This document shows positions 1 through 5,558 of a stretch of 5,884 nucleotides of DNA, in pieces. The stretch lies in NCBI GenBank assembly GCA_945903885.1, contig CAMDPB010000078.1:1-5884 (forward strand). The letters are read 5' to 3'. Origin of the DNA: Candidatus Finniella inopinata (lineage in GTDB: Bacteria > Pseudomonadota > Alphaproteobacteria > Paracaedibacterales > CAITNM01). The notes beneath the pieces are model-generated. The model was not told where the DNA came from. It did no database searches and saw nothing but the letters and a program-made list of their open reading frames with translations. A program made the position numbers and the translations under genes. Positions within the stretch are counted from its first letter, which is position 1; each line of letters begins with the position of its first letter.

Positions 1-391
1 ACGCTGGAACGCCAACCTGACGCGCCAACAAAATATGCTCACGTGTTTGAGGCATTGGGCCATCAGCTGCTGATACTACCAAAATTGCTCCGTCCATCTG
101 TGCAGCACCGGTGATCATGTTCTTTACATAGTCAGCGTGTCCTGGGCAGTCAACGTGTGCATAGTGACGATTCGCTGTTTCATACTCAACGTGTGCAGTT
201 GAAATGGTAATTCCACGCGCTCTTTCTTCTGGTGCTTTGTCACTCTGGTCATACGCCATGAATTGAGCGCCACCAGTCTCCGCTAGTACCTTCGTAATTG
301 CCGCTGTTAACGATGTCTTTCCATGGTCAACGTGACCAATCGTTCCGATATTACAGTGTGGCTTGTTCCTCGAAAATTTCTCTTTTGACAT
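1..391 (-). CDS. tuf: Elongation factor Tu, N-terminal part (cut by left edge)
   Basis: EF-Tu is the GTPase that carries aminoacyl-tRNA to the ribosomal A site. I translated 130 complete codons from an ATG at 391-389; the reading frame runs open off the left edge, so about a third of the usual protein of roughly 395 residues is visible. It begins MSKEKFSRNKPHCNIGTIGH. The P-loop GHVDHGKT is at residues 19-26, the switch I core RGITI at 59-63, and the G3 motif DCPGH at 81-85, with the catalytic histidine at 85. The conserved stretch around YVKNMITGAAQMDGAILVV follows. The start is supported by a strong AAGGAG ribosome-binding site 7 nt upstream that overlaps the fusA stop codon. It is the last visible gene of the str operon, 11 bp after fusA. 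The NKxD motif and domains 2 and 3 lie outside the window. The truncation is a window-edge effect, not a pseudogene. Confidence 0.98.
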   Translation of the reverse strand, partial: MSKEKFSRNKPHCNIGTIGHVDHGKTSLTAAITKVLAETGGAQFMAYDQSDKAPEERARGITISTAHVEYETANRHYAHVDCPGHADYVKNMITGAAQMDGAILVVSAADGPMPQTREHILLARQVGVPA

Positions 392-398
392 GATTAAG

Positions 399-405
399 CT
401 CCTTA
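399..405 (-). promoter_or_regulatory. tuf ribosome-binding site overlapping fusA stop
   Basis: On the minus strand TAAGGAG contains both the fusA stop codon TAA (405-403) and the Shine-Dalgarno core AAGGAG (404-399), 7 nt before the tuf ATG. A ribosome terminating on fusA would sit directly on the tuf initiation site, which fits translational coupling or re-initiation. The coupling is inferred; the overlap is seen directly. Confidence 0.85.
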
Positions 406-2475
406 CGCCATCTTCGCTTTAATTTCATCCGCTACATTTTGCGGAACTTGTTCATAGTGATCAAACACCATAGAAAATTGTGCACGACCTTGTGACATGG
501 AACGTAAAGTGTTCACATATCCAAACATATTCGCTAGCGGCACCAAAGCATTGATCACGCGCGCATTTCCGCGCTGATCCATGCCCGTCACCTGCCCACG
601 GCGACTATTCAAGTCACCGATAACATCACCCAAATAATCTTCTGGTGTAACGACTTCTACTTTCATTACTGGCTCTAACAACTTTGGAGCACACTTTAAA
701 ACACCTTCTCTGAATGCTGCACGTGAAGCAATTTCGAAAGCCAATGCACTTGAGTCAACATCATGGTATGCACCATCTGTAAGAGTCGCTTTAAAATCAA
801 TTGTTGGAAATCCAGCAACAACACCAGTTCCAAGTGCTGATTCCAAACCTTTTGTAACGCCTGGAATATACTCTCTTGGAACAGAACCACCCACAACTTT
901 ATTTTCAAACACGAATCCAGAACCTGGCTCTAATGGCTCAAATGTAAATTTAACGCGAGCAAACTGACCTGCACCACCACTCTGTTTTTTATGAGTGTAA
1001 TCATAATCAGCCGCTTTTGTGATGGTTTCACGGTATGCAACCTGTGGAGCACCAATATTTGCTTCCACTTTATATTCACGCTTTAGAATATCAACCTTAA
1101 TTTCAAGGTGTAACTCCCCCATTCCCTTCATAACTGTTTGACCAGTTTCTTGATCTGTATGAACACGGAATGATGGATCTTCAGAAACCAAACGAGCTAA
1201 AGCAATTCCCATTTTTTCTTGGTCAGCCTTTGTTTTGGGCTCAATCGCAATTTCAATAACCGGATCTGGGAATTCCATTTTTTCTAAAATCACTGGCTTA
1301 TTGCTATCACATAATGTGTCACCTGTTGTTGTACACTTCAAACCGCACAAAGCAACAATGTCACCAGCATAAGCCTCTTTAATATCTTCACGGGAGTTTG
1401 CATGCATCAAAAGCATACGACCAACACGCTCTTTTTTATCTTTTGTTGAGTTATCAACCCCAGAGCCTGATTCAAGCTTACCAGAATAAACTCGCATAAA
1501 AGTAATAGAACCAACAAACGGATCCGTCATAATTTTGAACGCAAGACCTGAAAAAGGCTCTGTGTCTTCTGATTTACGAACGACTTCGTTGCCACGATCG
1601 TCAATACCATTAACGAAACCAATATCCGCAGGAGAAGGAAGATAATCCACAACTCCATCTAGCAAAGGTTGAACACCTTTGTTTTTGAAAGCACTACCAC
1701 AAAGAACTGGAACAAACATGCTCTCTACTGTCCCACGACGAATCGCTGCTTTTAGTTGAGCAACTGTAGGCTCCTTGCCTTCCAAATACGATTCCATCAG
1801 TGCGTCATCGGCCTCAACAGCAGTCTCAATCAAGCGATGCCTATATTCGGCTGCTTTCTCTTTTAAATCTGCTGGAATTTCAACGATATCAAATTGAGCG
1901 CCAAGACTTTCATCACGCCAGATAATTGCGTTGTTATTGACAAGGTCAACGATTCCAGCAAAATCTGCTTCAGCACCAACTGGCAACATTGTAACAAGAG
2001 GACGAGCACCAAGGCGGTCAACAATCATGTCAACGCAGCGATAAAAATCAGCCCCCATGCGATCCAACTTGTTAATAAAACAAATTCTAGGCACTCTGTA
2101 TTTATCGGCCTGACGCCAAACAGTTTCAGACTGAGGCTCCACACCGGCGACACCATCAAATACAGCAACTGCACCATCTAAAACGCGCAAAGAACGCTCA
2201 ACTTCAATAGTAAAGTCGACGTGTCCTGGAGTATCAATGATATTAATGCGGTGATCATTCCAAAAACAGGTTGTCGCAGCAGAAGTGATAGTGATACCAC
2301 GCTCTTGCTCTTGCTCCATCCAGTCCATGACAGCAGTGCCCTCATGAACTTCACCAATTTTGTAAGATTTTCCTGTATAGTAAAGAATTCGTTCTGTTGT
2401 CGTGGTTTTCCCGGCGTCTATGTGCGCCATAATACCAATATTACGATAATGATCTAACGGTGTTGTACGTGCCAT
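403..2475 (-). CDS. fusA: Elongation factor G
   Basis: EF-G is the cytosolic GTPase that drives tRNA-mRNA translocation and, with RRF, ribosome recycling. The 690-residue product has the normal length for bacterial EF-G. GTPase motifs are in order: AHIDAGKT at 17-24, RGITI at 59-63, DTPGH at 81-85 (catalytic His85), NKLD at 135-138 and GSAFK at 260-264. Domain II covers about 300-400 and domain III about 405-480. Domain IV, about 481-605, includes the glycine-rich loop near 499-503 and HDVDSS at 571-576. Domain V runs from about 606 to the end, with EPVMKVEV and the GDVIGDLNSRRG signature at 616-627. The start ATG at 2475-2473 gives the conserved MARTTPLDHYRNIGI beginning. The gene is 14 bp after rpsG and 11 bp before tuf. 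Its ribosome-binding site is weak (TAGGG, about 9 nt upstream) and overlaps the second of two tandem rpsG stops, so coupling to rpsG translation is likely. A single-domain paralogue is excluded because all five domains are present. Confidence 0.99.
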   Translation of the reverse strand: MARTTPLDHYRNIGIMAHIDAGKTTTTERILYYTGKSYKIGEVHEGTAVMDWMEQEQERGITITSAATTCFWNDHRINIIDTPGHVDFTIEVERSLRVLDGAVAVFDGVAGVEPQSETVWRQADKYRVPRICFINKLDRMGADFYRCVDMIVDRLGARPLVTMLPVGAEADFAGIVDLVNNNAIIWRDESLGAQFDIVEIPADLKEKAAEYRHRLIETAVEADDALMESYLEGKEPTVAQLKAAIRRGTVESMFVPVLCGSAFKNKGVQPLLDGVVDYLPSPADIGFVNGIDDRGNEVVRKSEDTEPFSGLAFKIMTDPFVGSITFMRVYSGKLESGSGVDNSTKDKKERVGRMLLMHANSREDIKEAYAGDIVALCGLKCTTTGDTLCDSNKPVILEKMEFPDPVIEIAIEPKTKADQEKMGIALARLVSEDPSFRVHTDQETGQTVMKGMGELHLEIKVDILKREYKVEANIGAPQVAYRETITKAADYDYTHKKQSGGAGQFARVKFTFEPLEPGSGFVFENKVVGGSVPREYIPGVTKGLESALGTGVVAGFPTIDFKATLTDGAYHDVDSSALAFEIASRAAFREGVLKCAPKLLEPVMKVEVVTPEDYLGDVIGDLNSRRGQVTGMDQRGNARVINALVPLANMFGYVNTLRSMSQGRAQFSMVFDHYEQVPQNVADEIKAKMA

Positions 2476-2484
2476 AATTTAAAA

Positions 2485-2492
2485 CCCTACTA
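2485..2492 (-). promoter_or_regulatory. Tandem rpsG stops merging into fusA ribosome-binding site
   Basis: After the last rpsG codon (TGG) the minus strand reads TAGTAGGG. The two in-frame UAG stops (2492-2490 and 2489-2487) are followed by GG, forming a modest AGGG Shine-Dalgarno 9 nt before the fusA ATG. The second stop doubles as part of the fusA initiation signal. The match to the consensus AAGGAGG is weak, so fusA initiation may depend on ribosomes arriving from rpsG. Confidence 0.6.
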
Positions 2493-2960
2493 CCAACGAT
2501 AATGGGCAAACGCACGGTTTGCTTCTGCCATTTTGTGCGTATCTTCACGCTTCTTAACTGATGCGCCGCGGCTATTAGCAGCATCCATCAACTCACCACT
2601 CAAACGATCAATCATCGTTTTTTCTGAACGGGAACGGGCCGCATTAATCAGCCATCGGAAAGCTAAAGCCTGAGAACGCTCAGAACGAACTTCTGTTGGA
2701 ACTTGATAAGTTGCACCACCTACACGGCGCGAACGAACTTCCAAGGCAGGCTTTACATTAGTCAAAGCCTCATGAAAGAGCTCTATAGAATTTTTTCCAC
2801 TTTTTTCCTGAATTTTATCAAGCGCAGCATAAAAAATCTTTTCAGAAACAGATTTTTTTCCTTGCATCATCATACAATTCATAAATTTAGCAACAACTAC
2901 ATCGCCAAATTTAGCATCAGGATTGATATCGCGTTTTACCGCCGCACGACGTCGTGACAT
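2490..2960 (-). CDS. rpsG: 30S ribosomal protein S7
   Basis: S7 is a primary 16S rRNA-binding protein that nucleates assembly of the 30S head and lines the E site next to the mRNA. The product is 156 residues, the typical length. It begins MSRRRAAVKRDINPDAKFGD and carries the family's rRNA-binding and beta-hairpin features: VKPALEVRSRRVGGATYQVP about residues 69-88, RWLINAARSR about 102-111, and a C-terminal helix ending in AEANRAFAHYRW. The start ATG at 2960-2958 is preceded by an AAGAGG ribosome-binding site 7 nt upstream. It lies 44 bp after rpsL and 14 bp before fusA in the str operon. In E. coli S7 represses its own translation at the rpsL-rpsG junction. A weak hairpin that could mask the ribosome-binding site is visible here, but the regulation is not shown. 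The gene ends in two consecutive UAG codons. Confidence 0.99.
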   Translation of the reverse strand: MSRRRAAVKRDINPDAKFGDVVVAKFMNCMMMQGKKSVSEKIFYAALDKIQEKSGKNSIELFHEALTNVKPALEVRSRRVGGATYQVPTEVRSERSQALAFRWLINAARSRSEKTMIDRLSGELMDAANSRGASVKKREDTHKMAEANRAFAHYRW

Positions 2961-2967
2961 GTTTAAA

Positions 2968-2973
2968 CCTCTT
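2968..2973 (-). promoter_or_regulatory. rpsG ribosome-binding site
   Basis: AAGAGG (followed by T) lies 7 nt before the rpsG ATG and fixes the start that gives the conserved S7 N terminus. The same bases could pair with TTCTT at 2988-2984 in a small 5-bp hairpin; see findings. Confidence 0.75.
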
Positions 2974-3004
2974 CACTATTTCAAAGAACTTCAATAAAAT
3001 TAAA

Positions 3005-3376
3005 TTACTTAGGACGCTTCGCACCGTATTTAGAACGACTTTGCTTGCGATCCTTAACTCCTTGCGTATCTAATGTACCACGTACAATATGATAACGCAC
3101 ACCTGGCAAGTCCTTTACGCGACCACCACGAATAAGAACAACAGAGTGCTCTTGAAGGTTATGCCCTTCACCAGGAATATACCCGGTCACTTCATAACCA
3201 TTCGTTAACCGAATACGCGCTACCTTACGTAACGCAGAGTTTGGCTTTTTTGGAGCCGTTGTAAACACGCGAGTGCAAACACCACGACGTTGTGGACAGG
3301 CTTCCAAAGCTGGAACCTTGTTACGGTTAACTTTAGGCTCTCTTGATTTTCGTATTAACTGATTAATTGTTGGCAT
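3005..3376 (-). CDS. rpsL: 30S ribosomal protein S12
   Basis: S12 sits at the decoding centre of the 30S subunit and controls tRNA selection fidelity; it is also the classical streptomycin-resistance locus. The 123-residue product begins MPTINQLIRKSREPKVNRNK and has the normal length. The decoding loop APKKPNSALRK at residues 41-51 carries Lys43. The second conserved loop, GGRVKDLPGVRYH at 84-96, carries Lys88, Asp89 (the residue equivalent to the one methylthiolated by RimO in some bacteria) and Pro91. The usual resistance positions therefore hold the wild-type, streptomycin-sensitive residues; this is read from family knowledge, not measured. It is the first gene of the str operon, behind a sigma70-type promoter, with a leader of roughly 40-45 nt. 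There is no strong Shine-Dalgarno before the ATG; the best candidate is a weak AGAGA about 11 nt upstream. Confidence 0.99.
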   Translation of the reverse strand: MPTINQLIRKSREPKVNRNKVPALEACPQRRGVCTRVFTTAPKKPNSALRKVARIRLTNGYEVTGYIPGEGHNLQEHSVVLIRGGRVKDLPGVRYHIVRGTLDTQGVKDRKQSRSKYGAKRPK

Positions 3377-3426
3377 AAACTACATCTCTAGGTGTTATTT
3401 TGTAAAATTCCCTTTAAACTCAGTGT

Positions 3427-3455
3427 ATCGTAATAATGGATACAGCCAAAGTCAA
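3427..3455 (-). promoter_or_regulatory. Predicted sigma70-type promoter of the str operon
   Basis: On the minus strand TTGACT (3455-3450, 5 of 6 bases to TTGACA) is followed after exactly 17 bp by TACGAT (3432-3427, 4 of 6 to TATAAT, keeping the key first A and last T). It lies in the gap between carD and rpsL and points at rpsL. A transcript starting near 3420 would have a leader of about 43 nt. A second TACACT hexamer overlaps just downstream (3427-3422) but with a poor 22-bp spacing. The start site is predicted, not measured. Confidence 0.65.
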
Positions 3456-3469
3456 GCATTTCTTTTTCC

Positions 3470-3964
3470 TCAAGCAACGCGCAAAGAGCATTCCATTTTT
3501 TCAATGGCAGACTTCTCATCTAATTGCTCCACAGCAGAGAGCTCACGAACAAAACGTTCTACTGCCGCCTGATAAATCTGACGCTCACTGTAAGACTGCT
3601 CTGTATCATTTCCACGCCTGTACAAATCGCGTATAACTTCTGCTATTGACGAAGGTAATCCAGAGTTGATCTTTGTTTCGTATTCCTGAGCACGACGACT
3701 CCACATAACGCGGCGAGGTTTTGTGCGGACAGAAAGCATTTTCAGCGCATCATCCATTTCTTTTTTTGTGCTCAAAGAACGAAGTCCTGCGTTTTTTGCC
3801 TTTTCTTTTGGCAAACGCAGCACCATTTTATCTTTCTCAAAATTAATAACAAGCAATACTAGCTCATTACCTGCAATGTTATGAGATTCGCTTCCAATAA
3901 GTTTTCCGACGCCATGCGCAGGATAAACAACATATTCGCCAACCTTAAAATTCTTTGCCACCAT
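3470..3964 (-). CDS. carD: CarD/CdnL-family RNA polymerase-binding transcription regulator
   Basis: CarD/CdnL proteins bind the RNA polymerase beta subunit and stabilise the open promoter complex, notably at rRNA and growth-linked promoters. The product has 164 residues. An N-terminal RNA polymerase-interacting Tudor-like domain covers about residues 1-62, with the signature VGEYVVYPAHGVGKLIG (8-24) and MVLRLPKEKAKNAGLR (47-62). A helical DNA-binding domain follows, containing RRVMWSRRAQEYETKINSG (84-102); Trp88 matches the tryptophan that wedges into the minor groove at the upstream bubble edge in studied CarD proteins. AEVIRDLYRR (108-117) and SYSERQIYQAA (124-134) fit the helical C-terminal part. 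The ATG has a GAAGGA ribosome-binding site 7 nt upstream. It lies 72 bp after fdxA, the same pairing seen in many alphaproteobacteria, and 93 bp before rpsL. The TRCF repair factor shares only the first domain and is excluded by the short length. Confidence 0.95.
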   Translation of the reverse strand: MVAKNFKVGEYVVYPAHGVGKLIGSESHNIAGNELVLLVINFEKDKMVLRLPKEKAKNAGLRSLSTKKEMDDALKMLSVRTKPRRVMWSRRAQEYETKINSGLPSSIAEVIRDLYRRGNDTEQSYSERQIYQAAVERFVRELSAVEQLDEKSAIEKMECSLRVA

Positions 3965-3971
3965 TATTTAT

Positions 3972-3977
3972 TCCTTC
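3972..3977 (-). promoter_or_regulatory. carD ribosome-binding site
   Basis: GAAGGA, 7 nt before the carD ATG, supports the chosen start. It follows a run of seven T on the minus strand (3984-3978). Confidence 0.75.
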
Positions 3978-4036
3978 AAAAAAACTTTTGTATTTCCCTT
4001 GGTATGGGAACGATTTTCAAAAATTCAAGAGCTAAA

Positions 4037-4369
4037 TCAAGCCCGTGGCTCCTTACTAAAATGCTCAAGGTACTTACGTTGGACCTTAGCCCAATCATCT
4101 GCATCAGGAGGAGGTTCTTTTTTACGAGTAATGTTTGGCCACTTTTTAGAGTACTCATTATTAAGCTCCAACCAAGCTCCAGCATCATCTCTAGTGTCAG
4201 GAAGTATTGCCTCAATAGGACATTCCAATTCGCAAACACCGCAGTCAATACAAATATCAGGATCAATCACAAGCATGTTCTCACCCTCAAAAAAGCAGTC
4301 TACCGGACACACCTCGACGCAGTCAGTATACTTACACTTAATACATGCTTCAGTAACAACGTAAGTCAC
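4037..4369 (-). CDS. fdxA: 7Fe ferredoxin, FdxA type ([3Fe-4S][4Fe-4S])
   Basis: This is a small cytosolic electron carrier with one [3Fe-4S] and one [4Fe-4S] cluster; its redox partners cannot be told from the sequence. The 110-residue product shows the full nine-cysteine pattern of the Azotobacter FdI class: Cys9, 12, 17, 21, 25, 40, 43, 46 and 50. By analogy Cys9/17/50 hold the 3Fe cluster and Cys21/40/43/46 the 4Fe cluster, with Cys12 and Cys25 free. Motifs CIKCKYTDCVEVCPVDC (9-25) and CIDCGVCELECP (40-51) are typical. The acidic/basic C-terminal tail after about residue 58 is the extension expected for this class. The start is GTG at 4369-4367. It is chosen because it yields the conserved MTYVVTEACIKC start and because the frame closes with TAG about 25 nt upstream without an ATG. 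No clear Shine-Dalgarno precedes it, only a T-rich tract. carD follows after 72 bp. Confidence 0.96.
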   Translation of the reverse strand: MTYVVTEACIKCKYTDCVEVCPVDCFFEGENMLVIDPDICIDCGVCELECPIEAILPDTRDDAGAWLELNNEYSKKWPNITRKKEPPPDADDWAKVQRKYLEHFSKEPRA

Positions 4370-4442
4370 AAAAAAAGATAGGGATATTTCACACTACCGC
4401 TACCAATAGCATATCTACTCAAGACAAACAAGATACGAGCTC

Positions 4443-5558
4443 TTATTTTTTATGTAAGATCTTATTATAGATATTTATAATTTCCCGATTTATAATTTCG
4501 ACACAGTACGTTTTTTCAATTTCTTTTCGTCCCTGCAGGCCCATTTTTTGACACGCTTTTTGGTCAGCAAAACACGTTTCAAATGCTTTTTCTAATTCAA
4601 TCAAATTCTTGATTGGCACCTTTATGCCATTGCCCTTGTTCACAATATCACCACACCCTACAGCATCTGTTGTAATAATTGGTAGCTCGCAGGCCATCGC
4701 CTCAAGCAATGATTTGGGCAAACCTTCCCTGTAACTTGGCAAAACAGCAACATGAGTTTGCGCATAAATATTTTGAATGTCATCGACATGACCTAACCAT
4801 TCAACAGCCCCCTCTTTGTGCCATTTTTCCAAAACAGTTAAAGGAATTGATTCTGGATTTTCAGGATCAGGACTTCCCACAAGCAAAAAACGTACTTTTT
4901 TAGATGAATTATTCGCTACAAAATTTTTAGCTGCACCTACAAATTCCCCTACCCCCTTACTCCATAACATGCGCGCGACAAGCGTAAAGGTAAAAACCCC
5001 CTGCTTCGCTACCTGATAAAAAGTTTTTGTATCCACCCCTGATCCTGGAACAAAATGCAAATCACTTTTTGGCAGCAATGCCTTACAGTCGAGAAAGTCC
5101 TGTTGATTTTGAACAAGCACAGTAGCACTTGAATGGTTGAGAATGAATTTAAGCGCAAGCTTAACAAACGGCCTAAGTAACCGAGCCTTAAGATGACGCG
5201 AGGTAAAAATATATCCGAAGCCATTGATAGCACTTACACTAGGTATGTTATAAAACCTAGCAATTGCAGCCCCATACAATGCTGGCTTTAAAGCAACATT
5301 ATGCACAATAGAAGGCCTAAATTTTTCAAATGCTGCAAGCAAATGAATAATCGTTTTAATCTCAACAAAAGGATTTAAACTCCCTCGCCTAAACTCAACA
5401 GGAAAAGCATCTATGCCAGCTATTTTGTGAATATCTTTTTTAGTAAAATCAGTCGTTGCTACAGCAACATTAAATCCTGATGATTGAGCTTGACGACATA
5501 AAGCTAAGCGATGACTTAAAAAATATTCTGCTTTTGCCACAACATATAAAAGCTTCAT
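4443..5558 (-). CDS. GT4-family (GT-B fold) glycosyltransferase
   Basis: This is a predicted retaining sugar transferase that moves a sugar from a nucleotide-sugar donor to a lipid-linked or surface-glycan acceptor, probably at the cytoplasmic face of the membrane. It has 371 residues. The N-terminal acceptor domain (about 1-175) includes HNVALKPALYGAAIAR (86-101) and SAINGFGYIFTS (109-120). The linker PGSGVDTKTF (171-180) leads to the C-terminal donor domain, with the phosphate-binding ARMLWSKGVGEF (195-206; Arg196, Lys201) and REGLPKSLLEAMA (277-289), whose Glu278 and Glu286 form the E-x7-E motif of GT4 enzymes. TTDAVGCGDIV (296-306) follows. No signal peptide or membrane segment is obvious. 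The arrangement resembles PglA-like and other O-antigen/capsule transferases, but sugar and acceptor are unknown. Its ATG overlaps the stop of the upstream gene by 4 bp (ATGA), and no good ribosome-binding site is seen, so translation is probably coupled. Confidence 0.92.
   Translation of the reverse strand: MKLLYVVAKAEYFLSHRLALCRQAQSSGFNVAVATTDFTKKDIHKIAGIDAFPVEFRRGSLNPFVEIKTIIHLLAAFEKFRPSIVHNVALKPALYGAAIARFYNIPSVSAINGFGYIFTSRHLKARLLRPFVKLALKFILNHSSATVLVQNQQDFLDCKALLPKSDLHFVPGSGVDTKTFYQVAKQGVFTFTLVARMLWSKGVGEFVGAAKNFVANNSSKKVRFLLVGSPDPENPESIPLTVLEKWHKEGAVEWLGHVDDIQNIYAQTHVAVLPSYREGLPKSLLEAMACELPIITTDAVGCGDIVNKGNGIKVPIKNLIELEKAFETCFADQKACQKMGLQGRKEIEKTYCVEIINREIINIYNKILHKK

Noticed and set aside
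1894..2457. Two plus-strand open frames inside fusA.
   Set aside because: They lie antisense to the conserved GTPase domain of EF-G, are short, and have no family features.
2961..2968. 8-bp perfect palindrome GTTTAAAC just before rpsG.
   Set aside because: It is too short for an operator call, AT-rich, and lies in the spacer between ribosome-binding site and start.
3380..3385. Minimal start-stop element ATGTAG in the rpsL leader.
   Set aside because: It lacks a convincing ribosome-binding site at the right distance, and a six-base coincidence cannot be told from chance.
3978..4010. Possible intrinsic terminator between fdxA and carD: stem TTCCC/GGGAA (4010-4006 with 3998-3994) and a later run of seven T.
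   Set aside because: The stem is only 5 bp and the T-run begins about 9 nt after it, which is not the terminator layout. The T-run abuts the carD ribosome-binding site.
3999..4381. Long plus-strand open frames opposite fdxA and carD.
   Set aside because: They are antisense to clearly conserved fdxA and carD coding sequence, show no recognisable motifs, and are explained by the codon pattern of the real genes.
4370..4442. Promoter for fdxA or terminator for the glycosyltransferase in the 73-bp gap.
   Set aside because: TTGTTT and TTGAGT hexamers exist, but the -10 boxes at suitable spacing match at only about 3 of 6 bases. The GCTA/TAGC stem (4410-4399) is 4 bp without a following T-run.
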